Shown piece by piece: positions 45,118 through 54,249 of a stretch of DNA of 64,000 bases. This stretch comes from Planctomycetota bacterium. Lineage in GTDB: Bacteria > Planctomycetota > Planctomycetia > Pirellulales > UBA1268. Made by a program: the position numbers and the translations under genes. The notes under the pieces were generated by a model that made no database searches, was not told where the DNA came from, and saw only the letters and a list, made by a program, of their open reading frames with translations. How positions within the stretch are numbered: the first letter of the stretch is position 1; each line of letters opens with the position of its first letter. The stretch is taken from the NCBI GenBank assembly GCA_003669585.1, contig QWOQ01000008.1:1-64000 (forward strand). The letters are read 5' to 3'.

Positions 45118-46569
45118 TTACGGAATAGCTGGAACGTGGAAATCCAGATGACCTTCACTCGATGCCGATTCATTCATCAGAGAATTCGCAGCTTGTTCAA
45201 GCGAATGAACCAGGCGTCCCGGAAAAAGACCAAAGAAGAGAAGCACCGCCAGAAGTCCCAGCATCGCAACGCGTTCTCGCAGCAGAATTCCATGACTCGG
45301 ACCGTCGATCGCCACTGGTCCTCCAAAAACGTGAAACCATCCGCGTAAAACAGCAATGCCAGAGAGCACCGTTGCAGCAATCACAAACAGTCCCGCATGC
45401 AGTTGATCGTCAAGGCATCCCGATACAATCAGATCGTCCGCAACAAAGGAAAGCGTTCCTGGAACGCCAATGATCGCGAGTCCGAAGAGCAGAAAAAATG
45501 CTGCGAGCAGTGGTGCGTCTCGAAACCTGCCTTGCAGCGATTCAATCGATAGGCTGCCAGCTCGACTCTCAATCGCCCATGCCACAAGCCCGAGGCCTGT
45601 AAGCGACACTCCACTGGAGATCCAGACGCACAGTGCTCCATTGAGTTCCATTGCCACGGTGCCCGAGAGTCCGGCAAGAACCATTGCCGATTGACTCATG
45701 GCCAGCGTTCCAACGAGGCCCTTCACATCTTTCTGCACAGTGGCGAGCGCGGCACCATACGCCGCTGTTATCAGTGCTGCCTGCGACAGCACGATGAGTT
45801 CCCATCCAACCCCATCGGCATGGCCAACTAACAATCTCATCGCGGTGTAGGCAGCAACCTGTGGCATTGTCGCAGCCAGGGCCGTCGACATCGGCGCTGC
45901 TGAAAAAAGTGCTGGATACCAAGAATGAAAAGGGACGATCCCTTTTCGCACGAGCACGGCCATGGCCACGAGCCATCCGCCGACATTGCCAATCGTTCCT
46001 GAACCGGGTTCCCAAGGAGGATCGCCAACCAGCATGCAGGTTCCAAGCGTCATACACACAACCGCCGGAAACATTGCAATACAATAGACCCGTGCCACAG
46101 GCCGCCCTCCGGGCATCGCTCGAATAGAGAACCATGTTGGCACAGCGGTCAAAATCCACAGACCAACAATCGCGAGCGGATGGGCAGTACAAAAAAGTGC
46201 CAGCGTCATACCGCTGCCAATGAGAATTCGCCTTGCCGAGGCGATATCAAAAAATCTTCTTGGTGCCACCAGCACAATTGCAAGATGCACCAATGCAACA
46301 TAGGGAAGCAGAAGCCCTGTCACACCGTCGATATCAACAAGCGATCCGCCTCCCATGCTATCACCGATCTCGACAGGAATAAGTGGCCCGATATTCCAGA
46401 GAATCGTCAACACTGCGCTTGAAACGAGTGACACAACAGCCGAAACAACCGCTGGAATTCGTGGACTCGATCGAAACAGGCCCATGCCCAGAACAACCGT
46501 GCCCACCAGCGGCGCAGCCACTGTTATCCCCGCCGCCAGAAGCATGAGTTCCGAGAGAGAGAATCTCAC
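45118..46569 (-). CDS. Antiporter-like (NuoM/MrpD-type) membrane subunit of DAB module
   Basis: 483 residues from GTG 46569. This start overlaps the upstream stop as GTGA and has GGGGAGGACC as ribosome site, a textbook translational coupling. The track start at 46614 is inside the previous gene. About 13 hydrophobic segments form a proton-conducting-membrane-transporter fold (PF00361-like). The key lysine of the central helix is present in VLVRKGIVPFHSWYPALFSAAPMSTA, and VQKDVKGLVGTLAMSQSAM matches the later lysine block. The glutamate normally found in TM5 (FWE in NuoM) is missing: the corresponding helix reads HPLAIVGLWILTAVPTW. It is the third gene of the dabA-led operon. A role in driving or regulating ion-coupled carbonate uptake is inferred. 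Confidence 0.82.
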   Translation of the reverse strand: MRFSLSELMLLAAGITVAAPLVGTVVLGMGLFRSSPRIPAVVSAVVSLVSSAVLTILWNIGPLIPVEIGDSMGGGSLVDIDGVTGLLLPYVALVHLAIVLVAPRRFFDIASARRILIGSGMTLALFCTAHPLAIVGLWILTAVPTWFSIRAMPGGRPVARVYCIAMFPAVVCMTLGTCMLVGDPPWEPGSGTIGNVGGWLVAMAVLVRKGIVPFHSWYPALFSAAPMSTALAATMPQVAAYTAMRLLVGHADGVGWELIVLSQAALITAAYGAALATVQKDVKGLVGTLAMSQSAMVLAGLSGTVAMELNGALCVWISSGVSLTGLGLVAWAIESRAGSLSIESLQGRFRDAPLLAAFFLLFGLAIIGVPGTLSFVADDLIVSGCLDDQLHAGLFVIAATVLSGIAVLRGWFHVFGGPVAIDGPSHGILLRERVAMLGLLAVLLFFGLFPGRLVHSLEQAANSLMNESASSEGHLDFHVPAIP

Positions 46570-47921
46570 TTCGGTCCTCCCCTCGACGAATCCGTTGGAT
46601 CGCGTCCTAGCCACATGATCAATCGTTCTTCGCCGCGAGCTGCGAATTCAAACAATCTTCGGACTGGTAAGACAATCAACCGCACCATCGAGACATCCTG
46701 ATACCCGCGCTCAAGAGCAAGTCGATAAAGCCAAACCTGCGACCTTTCTGAAAGCAGATGCCTTGGCGACCAAGCCTCAGACCCCGGATGCCCACCGAGC
46801 GCGGCTTCAAGTTCATGCCGATCATGCAACGCGGAAGGTGATCTCAAAATCTGAAGGCTTCGCAGGATTGCATGACTCACAACATGAACGAGTGGAATCA
46901 CTCTCCAACCAAGTCCTATTTCAACAAAAATAATTCCTGACTGCATCATCGACGCATAGGCAAGCATACTTTTAAGATCCGTTTGAACGCGACCGACCAC
47001 AGAAGCATGGAGAGCTGTAACAGAACCGATTACCACCATCGCCCATTGCACCGCTGGAGCTTGGTCAAGCAGCGACTCACATCGCAGCAATACGTAGGCA
47101 CCGGCATGGATCGACAACGCTCCGTAAAAAATTGCGCTCGATGGTGTCGGGCCCTCCATTGCGCGGGCCAGCCAGCCGGAAAATGGAACCTGTGCGCTTT
47201 TTCCCATTGCGGCAAAGACCAGTAAGATCGACACACCCACCGCCACGTTCGTGGAGACGAGACAGTGAGCATTGGGCCAAGTACCACTGAAGAGTTTTCC
47301 GAAGTCCCCAGAGCCAACGGCTGCATGCACCACGACTCCGGCTGTTAAGAGACCGATGTCGCAAATGCGGTAGGTTGTATAGGCACGGAGCGAAGCATTG
47401 ACGGCGTTTGATCGTTCATGAAAAAAACCGATTAAAAGCGCCGACGAAAGGCCAAGAAATTCCCAACCCGCAAAAAGCACGTCGATGCTTCCAGCAAGCA
47501 CCATCAAATTCATGCCGGTTCCAAAAAGTGTGAGGAGTAAAAAAAACCGGGTAAATCCCGGTTCTCGATGCAGATATTTTCCGGCAAACGCGTTGACCAA
47601 GGCACACAGACCCGTTGAAAAACAGACGTAGGGCACGCTCAATCCATCTGCAACCAGATCGATCGTCGCTGCGTGATGCCCAACGGAAAACCAAGTTCCA
47701 AGATGAACGACCTGCGATGGAAAACCTTGCAACCCAAGCGTGACAAGTGTGGCGAGAGCCGCCATAAATCCGGATGTAAATCCGGCTCCAACCACTCGGG
47801 TCGTAGCTTGTTCTGAAAGTGGTCGCCCCAAAAGTGCCGGCAGTCCGATGAGTGCAAACGTCATTGCTGGTGCGGCCAACTGACAGACAACCAAATAATA
47901 AATACCATCCTGCATGCTCAT
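46566..47921 (-). CDS. dabB: Antiporter-like (NuoL/DabB-type) membrane subunit
   Basis: 451 residues from ATG 47921. The ATGA overlap with the dabA stop (47918) fixes the start. The track start at 48008 adds a Gly/Ser-rich leader read from dabA sequence. The protein is a truncated NuoL-like polytopic membrane protein. TM5 has the channel Glu in FAGWEFLGLSSALLIGFF. The central lysine is in AAMGKSAQVPFSGWLARAMEGPTPSSAI and another is in VQTDLKSMLAYASMMQSG. In DAB (DabA-DabB) inorganic-carbon systems this subunit uses the cation gradient to energise DabA. It is followed by a second antiporter-like gene, which is not part of the standard two-gene system. Confidence 0.85.
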   Translation of the reverse strand: MSMQDGIYYLVVCQLAAPAMTFALIGLPALLGRPLSEQATTRVVGAGFTSGFMAALATLVTLGLQGFPSQVVHLGTWFSVGHHAATIDLVADGLSVPYVCFSTGLCALVNAFAGKYLHREPGFTRFFLLLTLFGTGMNLMVLAGSIDVLFAGWEFLGLSSALLIGFFHERSNAVNASLRAYTTYRICDIGLLTAGVVVHAAVGSGDFGKLFSGTWPNAHCLVSTNVAVGVSILLVFAAMGKSAQVPFSGWLARAMEGPTPSSAIFYGALSIHAGAYVLLRCESLLDQAPAVQWAMVVIGSVTALHASVVGRVQTDLKSMLAYASMMQSGIIFVEIGLGWRVIPLVHVVSHAILRSLQILRSPSALHDRHELEAALGGHPGSEAWSPRHLLSERSQVWLYRLALERGYQDVSMVRLIVLPVRRLFEFAARGEERLIMWLGRDPTDSSRGGPK

Positions 47922-50900
47922 GAGGGCAGATCCCTCGCTGCTGGTAGATTTTCCATCGCCGCTAGCACCCGAGCCGGAGAAAGATGTTCGCGGTGCCCGG
48001 CATACCATGAGATCGATCGATCGACGACCGAAATGTTGATCGACTCTGGAAGGTAGGGAATAAATTTCCCATGCTCAAAGACCGAAAGGGCACCGGTATC
48101 CGGATCCCATGCAACCACTTGCATCCACTCATTCAGTGCCAGTCGTTTGACCATAGGAGTCTTCTCAACGGCACAAAGGATTCGTTCGGGAGTTGATTCG
48201 ATAACGACCAACAATCGGACTGGTTCGTGAATTTCCACCATCTGCCAAGGCAGACCCGTACGCAAGTCACTTGCGTGACCGTCCATGACGCCGAGCAGAC
48301 CGGTGATATTATGCGGAAGTTTTGTGCCGCATCCGTAGCCAATCGAATCGACAACGGAAAAAAAGTATTCCAGATTAATGCCCACTCCTACTGGCGCCAC
48401 CGCCGCAAGCGTTCGCGTAAGAATGTCATTCTCAATATCGATCGAGGAATCATAGGAAACAAGAAATGCACGGCGATCAAGAAAAAGACCTCTTGATCGC
48501 CAGCGTCTGCCGATGATGCACACAGCATTGGTCGCGTGCCCGAGTTCGGGTCGCACTTGCGCAAGATCGCCAGCTCTTGCCTCAACATGGCGATGCGCCT
48601 CAAGTGGGGTAATGTCGAGTGGCGCAGTTTCAAATCGCCTGCAGCGTTCATGCGCATTGGAAATGCTGACGCCACGAACCATCGCTTCAAGATCCGCAAA
48701 TTCCGATGCGTGACTTGCAGGCATTCTCTCGGCATCAAACCATCGCACTTCGTCACAGCACGTATCGAGCATTCCACCGATAAATTGTGTGTCTTCGGGA
48801 ATCAACAGCCCTTCGTCTGCCAAACTCCGCCGAATTCGCGGGTCGTTCGCCATGGTGGCAAAGGCTCTTGCGTTGGGTCCGCCACGGCCACCGCCGCACG
48901 CGCCGCAGTCGTAAGCACTTTCGTGCGGATTGTTCAGGCTCGCCGATCCATGTCCTAACACCGCCACAAGTCTCGCAAATCGTTTTGTCAATCCGATGTC
49001 TTCGAGCACTCGACGAACGATCGCTGTCATTTCATTCACATCGAAGCCTGGGTGAGTTCCATCTGGCAACAAATGCGGATTCCTTTTTTCAAGCAAAAGT
49101 CTGGTTGGCACTCGTTTTCTCGAAATCGCAGCGGCAGTGGCTCCAAGCCTCGCGGTAAATCTCGGGAACACCACGCGGGCTACCAGCGGCACTGCGGCAA
49201 TCGCCCCGGCAAGTGCCGTGAAGAGTCCGCCTCGCACGAGCGTGCGACTGCTATTGGACATCGTGCCCATGATCGTGCCGTACCGTCGTCTCCACGCCTG
49301 TCTCGTGCGGTGCTCATGTTCGGCGTGCGTTTCTGGAACTTCTAAAACCGTATGCTTCGGACGAATGACAATTGGACAGAGTGGCGAAGTATGCCAGTCG
49401 TCAATGCCGCGGTAGTACATCGCTACAGCAAAGAAACCCGCCGTTCCAAATGTCTCAAAGGATGATCCAAGTTCTTCGAAGTGGCGACGGAATGATTCAC
49501 ATCGCTCGTCGATACAAAATATCGCCTGCGCTTGTGGTCGTACGCCAACGGGCGCCTGAGTGACTCGAACCTGCGAAGCCAGGGCGTCGAGTATTTGAAT
49601 TCGATGATGTCGCTCAAATGCCAGATGAAAAATCCGACGTCGTGCCACACCATTGAATTCAGCAATCGCCGATTCCAATCGAATTAACTCATTTTCGTCG
49701 AGCGCACGAATGTTTCGGGCTGTGAGTCCAACGACCTGCGATATCTGATGGAGCAAAAACGCTCTGGAAAGGCCTCCCGGACCTCGTCGCGGAGGGTATC
49801 GATCTTGCAATTCGATCCACAGGCCGGAAATCTTTTTCGTTTTGTCAAAAACTCCGCGCCACAATCGTTGCGCGGCCCACTCCACAGCAACCCGATCGCA
49901 CATGAGTCGAAGGGCAAGAAAATCGGCTAGTCTTGCCGGTACTGCGACCACAGGAACGCGATCTGGACGCTGTTCAATTTGGTATATCATTCCCGCCCAC
50001 CCGCGAAGAGAAAGCAGCGACTGTCTGATGAACACCTGCCACTGTGGCTGCGGAATACCCAACCGTTCGAGTTCTGCGACGATCACGTCGATTGGATCCA
50101 TGCCTTGCGCTGCCTGAAGCGCATCGGGCAAGGCAATATTCCACGGTTCTAAGGGGCCATTTTTTCCGGAATAGATCTTCGACACCGCTTCAAACAGGCC
50201 CCGCTCGCGACCTGGCATAGGCCATGCTGCAATTCCTTGATCAAGAAAGGCCGCGCTCCATCGAATAAGAAGGGGATTGACAAACGCATCGAGATCGAGC
50301 GACGGTTCGATCGCCTTTATGAGATCGCGGTGACGCACCGGCGGCCTGACATGCACAATCGATGGTCGGGTGAGAGCCACGGCCTCGACGCAAGCATGCC
50401 ACAACTCGCTTGCCACTCGCCGTTCACTGGCAAACTGTTTATGAAAACTGCCACGAGCAAAAGTTTCACGACGGACCGCATCGTCCTCATTTCCGAAAAA
50501 CGTTGAATCCCTATCATCGACATTCGCGAAGGCGATTGCGTCTTCGTTCAACAATTGTCTTCGTACCGACGGATCGAGGTCCGTCCGCAAGCATTCGACG
50601 ACATTGCTTTCCGTAAGCGTCCAACGAACCGCCGTGTCATCTTCTTGGCGAATCGCATGAAAGAGAATGGCGCGTTGCAGTGACTTCCGTGTGATGCGAC
50701 CTCCGGCGAGCTGTTGGTCACCTTGAACCAAACTCTCCGCATCGAGCACGGCATCCACATCCTCACTGCGAATACGTCCTTGAGCAAGCTCTTCTCTGTA
50801 ACGGGTTTCGGTGAGAAACGGCTCGGTCCCAAAGATGTGCGAGGCGTGAATCAGTGCCTCTTCAAAGGGTTCTTCCTCAAAGGCGTGCAGCGTGTTGTGA

Positions 50901-51010
50901 TGAATAAAAACATCGATCGGCCCCTGGGCTGGCAAATAATGAGTAGCGTGATCAATGGCGTTTTGGCAATGCTCGCGCGCGAGAAGATTCGACAACGGCG
51001 GTAGTGTCAT
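47918..51010 (-). CDS. dabA: DabA-type inorganic carbon protein (DUF2309)
   Basis: 1030 residues from ATG 51010, giving MTLPPLSNLLAREH and, soon after, PIDVFIHHNTLHAFE, the usual DUF2309 opening. The track start at 51139 adds 43 residues without similarity. The zinc site of the family is intact: CIDERCESF supplies Cys and Asp two residues apart (499 and 501), and LGHGSASLNNPHESAYDCGACGGG supplies His687 and Cys702, 15 apart. As I recall it, this spacing is that of the beta-carbonic-anhydrase-like site of Halothiobacillus DabA2. It is thought to hydrate CO2 vectorially at the membrane together with DabB. It is the first gene of a coupled three-gene operon with two antiporter-like subunits. Confidence 0.92.
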   Translation of the reverse strand: MTLPPLSNLLAREHCQNAIDHATHYLPAQGPIDVFIHHNTLHAFEEEPFEEALIHASHIFGTEPFLTETRYREELAQGRIRSEDVDAVLDAESLVQGDQQLAGGRITRKSLQRAILFHAIRQEDDTAVRWTLTESNVVECLRTDLDPSVRRQLLNEDAIAFANVDDRDSTFFGNEDDAVRRETFARGSFHKQFASERRVASELWHACVEAVALTRPSIVHVRPPVRHRDLIKAIEPSLDLDAFVNPLLIRWSAAFLDQGIAAWPMPGRERGLFEAVSKIYSGKNGPLEPWNIALPDALQAAQGMDPIDVIVAELERLGIPQPQWQVFIRQSLLSLRGWAGMIYQIEQRPDRVPVVAVPARLADFLALRLMCDRVAVEWAAQRLWRGVFDKTKKISGLWIELQDRYPPRRGPGGLSRAFLLHQISQVVGLTARNIRALDENELIRLESAIAEFNGVARRRIFHLAFERHHRIQILDALASQVRVTQAPVGVRPQAQAIFCIDERCESFRRHFEELGSSFETFGTAGFFAVAMYYRGIDDWHTSPLCPIVIRPKHTVLEVPETHAEHEHRTRQAWRRRYGTIMGTMSNSSRTLVRGGLFTALAGAIAAVPLVARVVFPRFTARLGATAAAISRKRVPTRLLLEKRNPHLLPDGTHPGFDVNEMTAIVRRVLEDIGLTKRFARLVAVLGHGSASLNNPHESAYDCGACGGGRGGPNARAFATMANDPRIRRSLADEGLLIPEDTQFIGGMLDTCCDEVRWFDAERMPASHASEFADLEAMVRGVSISNAHERCRRFETAPLDITPLEAHRHVEARAGDLAQVRPELGHATNAVCIIGRRWRSRGLFLDRRAFLVSYDSSIDIENDILTRTLAAVAPVGVGINLEYFFSVVDSIGYGCGTKLPHNITGLLGVMDGHASDLRTGLPWQMVEIHEPVRLLVVIESTPERILCAVEKTPMVKRLALNEWMQVVAWDPDTGALSVFEHGKFIPYLPESINISVVDRSISWYAGHREHLSPARVLAAMENLPAARDLPS

Positions 51011-51577
51011 GCTTGCGTGTGGCCGTAAAAGGCCATGAAGAAACTCTTCACAATTTTGAGAGACCTTTCTTTCTATTCGGCAGGTTTTATTTTGCGTGAT
51101 CTCTCTTGAATTCCAGAAATCCTGCTCTTCGATCATCAACGTTCGTTGTTCATTCGATTCGTCCTCTTGATTATTGGTCGGGTGGTTCGTTCGACGCTAG
51201 ACAAAGACTTCGTCGATGCGCTTTCATTTCCGCAAGGATTCGCTCGAAGACTCTCTTTTCAACGCATCGAACTCACGGGTTCACGCTTCAAATAGATGCG
51301 TGCGAAAACGGTGTCATCATTCGATAGGCATCTGTTCAACCGACGCCTCGGCTATGTGCACAATTTTGATCCAGCGGTCTTTTGTGAAATATTTTTCAAC
51401 GCTAAAAAGACATTTGACTCCGAAGGAGAAGTCCTCGTCGAAAAACCTGCACCGCTCGATTGAATCCTGTCGGGCTTTGTTCAAAGCCTTCCAATTACGG
51501 TTGGCACATGCGTCAAAACTGCCGTCTTGCACGGGTTTTTCGATTCCGTACACTTCTGCGTAAGGTTCTGACCGATC
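51011..51577. other. Spacer between dabA and the tRNA-tuf operon
   Basis: 567 bp between the divergent dabA operon and the tRNA-tuf operon. In-frame extension of the dabA ORF to 51139 lacks similarity. Short ORFs on both strands have no ribosome sites. It must hold two promoters, of which only the tRNA-side candidate at 51527-51554 is named here. Confidence 0.4.
51527..51554 (+). promoter_or_regulatory. Candidate promoter of the tRNA-tuf operon
   Basis: TTGCAC (51527-51532) and TACACT (51549-51554) are 16 bp apart, with a predicted start about 15-20 bp before tRNA-Thr. The match to the sigma-70 consensus is weak, so this is positional as much as sequence evidence. Confidence 0.35.
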
Positions 51578-51650
51578 GCTAGCGTAGCTCAATTGGCAGA
51601 GCAGCTGATTTGTAATCAGCAGGTTGCGGGTTCAACTCCCACCGCTAGCT
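51578..51650 (+). tRNA. tRNA-Thr (anticodon UGU)
   Basis: A 73-nt cloverleaf. Acceptor GCTAGCG pairs with CGCTAGC. The D-arm contains TAGCTCAATTGGCAGAGC. The anticodon stem GCTGA/TCAGC encloses loop TTTGTAA with anticodon TGT. The T-arm is GCGGGTTCAACTCCCAC. The discriminator is T and CCA is not encoded. It is the first gene of a four-tRNA run before tuf. Confidence 0.95.
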
Positions 51651-51887
51651 CAGCAAAAAAACGGCACACAGCCGTTGGCCGATGATGGTGTTTGTTGTGA
51701 AGGGTTGGGTTTGATCGGTCTCATTTTTTCATTACGTTTGCTTCGCACCTCCGAAAAGCCTTCGCTTTCCCCCTTGGCGATGGCTGGCGTTGGAGAAGCC
51801 GACCGGAAAGTCGATAGTTTCTCTCATGCAGATCTCAAGCAACCTCCGGTGGTGGGCAGGAGAAATGCCCGAGAGGAAAAATGCGAA

Positions 51888-51970
51888 GGGGAGTTTCCCG
51901 AGCGGTCAAAGGGGTCAGACTGTAAATCTGATGGCTTTAGCCTTCGCAGGTTCAAATCCTGCACTCCCCA
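51888..51970 (+). tRNA. tRNA-Tyr (anticodon GUA)
   Basis: An 83-nt class II tRNA. Acceptor GGGGAGT pairs with ACTCCCC. The anticodon stem TCAGA/TCTGA encloses CTGTAAA with anticodon GTA. A long variable arm (TGGCTTTAGCCTTC) is as expected for bacterial tRNA-Tyr. The T-arm is GCAGGTTCAAATCCTGC and the discriminator is A. A T-run follows directly. Confidence 0.95.
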
Positions 51971-52117
51971 GTTTTTTTGTTCATTGTTTCAATTGTGTTT
52001 CTGAGAAAATGTCGCAGCCACAGAATCTCACACTGTCGTTCGACACTACCGCGAGACACTCTTAGGAGATCTATTCAACACGCACCGTTTTTTACCGTCA
52101 CGCTGTCCTCAACACAT

Positions 52118-52188
52118 GCGGGTGTAGCTCAATGGTAGAGCAATAGCCTTCCAAGCTGAAGACGAGGGTTCGATTCCCTCTACCCGCT
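52118..52188 (+). tRNA. tRNA-Gly (anticodon UCC)
   Basis: A 71-nt cloverleaf. Acceptor GCGGGTG pairs with TACCCGC. The D-arm contains TAGCTCAATGGTAGAGC. The anticodon loop is CTTCCAA with anticodon TCC. The T-arm is GAGGGTTCGATTCCCTC and the discriminator is T. CCA is not encoded. The outer pair of the anticodon stem is an A-A mismatch. Confidence 0.95.
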
Positions 52189-52421
52189 TTGCTCAACGGA
52201 GGAGCATTCTTGGCTCGTTGAAAATTCGTGCTGGTTGTGATTTCTCATTTATTTTATTGTGACATAGCTGATCTATTTCCTGACGTTTTTGCATGCACCA
52301 CTCTGACTCGACCACTGCGTTTTTTCAGTCCCGCTCTCGAAAGATTTTTTACACCATTCACACGCTGGTCTTGTTTTGCTGGTCTCCCGAAAAAGAATGA
52401 CTGTCGATTTTTTATGTATTC

Positions 52422-52494
<73 letters not shown>

Positions 52495-52675
52495 CTTCAC
52501 TCTTCAATGATTGAGACACTTTTGATATTCTTTGCCGACCATGCTCGCCTGACTCGCCTGCGTTCGAGATCTCCACAAACCAGTCCGGAGGACCGGCCGC
52601 AGACGAAAAAATGCGAAAATCGGCAGTGAAACGAAGGCGAGTCGGAAAAATCCTGATTATCCATGATATTCATGC

Positions 52676-52698
52676 CCGATCGGTTCGGTTCCGATCGG
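52676..52698 (+). promoter_or_regulatory. GC-rich stem-loop in the tuf leader
   Basis: CCGATCGG, loop TTCGGTT, CCGATCGG: an 8-bp perfect stem with a 7-nt loop, 67 bp upstream of the tuf start. No U-run follows, so it is not a standard terminator. It may be a processing or stabilising element, or part of leader control. Confidence 0.6.
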
Positions 52699-52765
52699 AA
52701 ATGTTTTGAACCTGCGGGACACGTTGCCCGCGATCACGTACGGAAAGAGAACTCGAGGAAGAAGA

Positions 52766-53965
52766 ATGGCCAAGGACACGTTTACGCGGAACAAGCCTCA
52801 CGTCAACGTCGGCACGATCGGACACATCGATCACGGGAAGACCACGCTCACTGGAGCACTCGTGGCTGTGCAGGCGGCCAAAAATTTGGCCGTTGCGAAA
52901 AGTTATGCCGACATCGCTAAAGGCGGAACCGTCCGCGACGAAACAAAGACGGTGACGATTGCCGTCAGTCACGTCGAATACGAATCCGACAAGCGTCACT
53001 ATGCTCACATCGATTGTCCGGGCCACGCCGACTTTATTAAAAACATGATTACAGGAGCCGCCCAGATGGACGGCGCAATTCTTGTTGTCAGCGCAGCAGA
53101 TGGTCCGATGCCTCAGACGCGCGAGCATATTTTGCTTGCTCGCCAGGTCGGCGTGCCAGCTCTTGTCGTATTCCTCAACAAGGTGGACCTTGTTGACGAT
53201 CCAGAACTTCTCGACTTGGTCGAAATGGAAATCCGCGAACTGCTTACGAAGTATGGGTACTCAGGAGATGACATTCCAATCATCCGTGGTGCGGGAAAAC
53301 CTGCTTACGACAATCCGAAAGATCCTGAAAAATCGAAGTGCATTGGCGACCTACTCGATGCTGTAGACGCTTTTATTCCTGAACCGACGCGCGAGATCGA
53401 CAAGCCTTTTCTCATGGCCATCGAAGACGTGTTCTCGATTGAAGGCCGAGGTACTGTGGCAACTGGTCGAATCGAGCGCGGCATGGTCAAGGTTGGAGAC
53501 GAAGTCGAAATCGTTGGACTCAAGGAAAAGTCTGAGAAGACGACCTGCACTGGTGTTGAAATGTTCAAAAAGGTGCTCGACAGCGGACAGGCAGGCGACA
53601 ACGTCGGTTGTCTTCTGCGCGGAGTAGCACGCGACGCCATCGAACGTGGTCAGGTTCTTGCAAAGCCTGGTTCAATCAAGCCTCATAAAAAATTTGAGTG
53701 CGAGGTGTATGTACTGTCCAAAGAAGAAGGTGGTCGACACACTCCGTTTTTCGCCGGGTATCGTCCGCAGTTCTACTTCCGCACGACCGACGTGACCGGA
53801 TCGACCCAGCTTCTTGGTGGCGTCGACATGGTGACTCCGGGCGACAACGTGAAGATGGAGGTTGAACTTATGGTTCCAATCGCCATGGACGACGGTGTTC
53901 GATTTGCCATTCGCGAAGGTGGCAAGACCGTTGGTTCGGGTGTTGTTACAAAGATTCTTGACTGA
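52766..53965 (+). CDS. tuf: Elongation factor Tu
   Basis: 399 residues from ATG 52766 with GAGGAAGAAG upstream. The track start at 52706 adds 20 residues of leader. EF-Tu delivers aminoacyl-tRNA to the ribosome. G1 is [10 protein letters not shown]3 is DCPGH, G4 is NKVD, and the three EF-Tu domains are complete through the C-terminal [10 protein letters not shown]. The switch I (G2) region is unusual: instead of the near-universal RGITI it reads KTVTI within [19 protein letters not shown]. The magnesium-coordinating Thr is kept. Preceded by four tRNA genes and followed by tRNA-Trp, secE and nusG, this is the tufB-like position. Confidence 0.97.
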   Translation: MAKDTFTRNKPHVNVGTIGHIDHGKTTLTGALVAVQAAKNLAVAKSYADIAKGGTVRDETKTVTIAVSHVEYESDKRHYAHIDCPGHADFIKNMITGAAQMDGAILVVSAADGPMPQTREHILLARQVGVPALVVFLNKVDLVDDPELLDLVEMEIRELLTKYGYSGDDIPIIRGAGKPAYDNPKDPEKSKCIGDLLDAVDAFIPEPTREIDKPFLMAIEDVFSIEGRGTVATGRIERGMVKVGDEVEIVGLKEKSEKTTCTGVEMFKKVLDSGQAGDNVGCLLRGVARDAIERGQVLAKPGSIKPHKKFECEVYVLSKEEGGRHTPFFAGYRPQFYFRTTDVTGSTQLLGGVDMVTPGDNVKMEVELMVPIAMDDGVRFAIREGGKTVGSGVVTKILD

Positions 53966-54040
53966 TTTCGACTGGTCGAAGTAAGTCCTTAAGAACAGGT
54001 AATTTTTTGCTGGAGTGTTACGCACAAAAAAATATTTTAT

Positions 54041-54113
54041 AGGGGCGTAGCTCAATTGGCAGAGCGCTGGTCTCCAAAACCAGAGGTTGCGAGTTCAATT
54101 CCCGCCGCCCCTG
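54041..54113 (+). tRNA. tRNA-Trp (anticodon CCA)
   Basis: A 73-nt cloverleaf. Acceptor AGGGGCG pairs with CGCCCCT. The anticodon stem CTGGT/ACCAG encloses CTCCAAA with anticodon CCA. The T-arm is GCGAGTTCAATTCCCGC and the discriminator is G. The next three genomic bases are CCA, so the 3' end is encoded here, unlike the two threonine and the glycine tRNAs. Confidence 0.95.
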
Positions 54114-54158
54114 CCATTCAATTGACGACTTAGTGAGTTTAATTCAAGAGAGCGATTT

Positions 54159-54200
54159 GGGGTGCGTGGCCCCGCGTTCCTGCTTCGCAAAGCGGGAACG
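54159..54200 (+). promoter_or_regulatory. Tandem stem-loops between tRNA-Trp and secE
   Basis: A short GGGG/CCCC hairpin (54159-54173) is followed at once by CGTTCCTGCTT-CGCA-AAGCGGGAACG (54175-54200), an 11-bp stem with one G-T pair and a 4-nt loop. No U-run follows. Processing of tRNA-Trp from the secE message, or partial attenuation, are possible roles. Confidence 0.65.
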
Positions 54201-54249
54201 ATTCTAGGGTAAGCAGGATGAAGAAGGATCGGGACCACCCAACGCAGCC

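Noticed and set aside
45569-46192. 207-residue Trp/Cys/Arg-rich ORF inside the antiporter-like gene
   Set aside because: Composition is that of an out-of-frame reading of membrane-protein DNA.
42509-51010. HerA-like ATPase plus membrane genes as a phage-defence island
   Set aside because: The neighbours are a DAB inorganic-carbon module and purU. No nuclease, NurA, SIR2 or other defence partner and no mobile-element signs are present.
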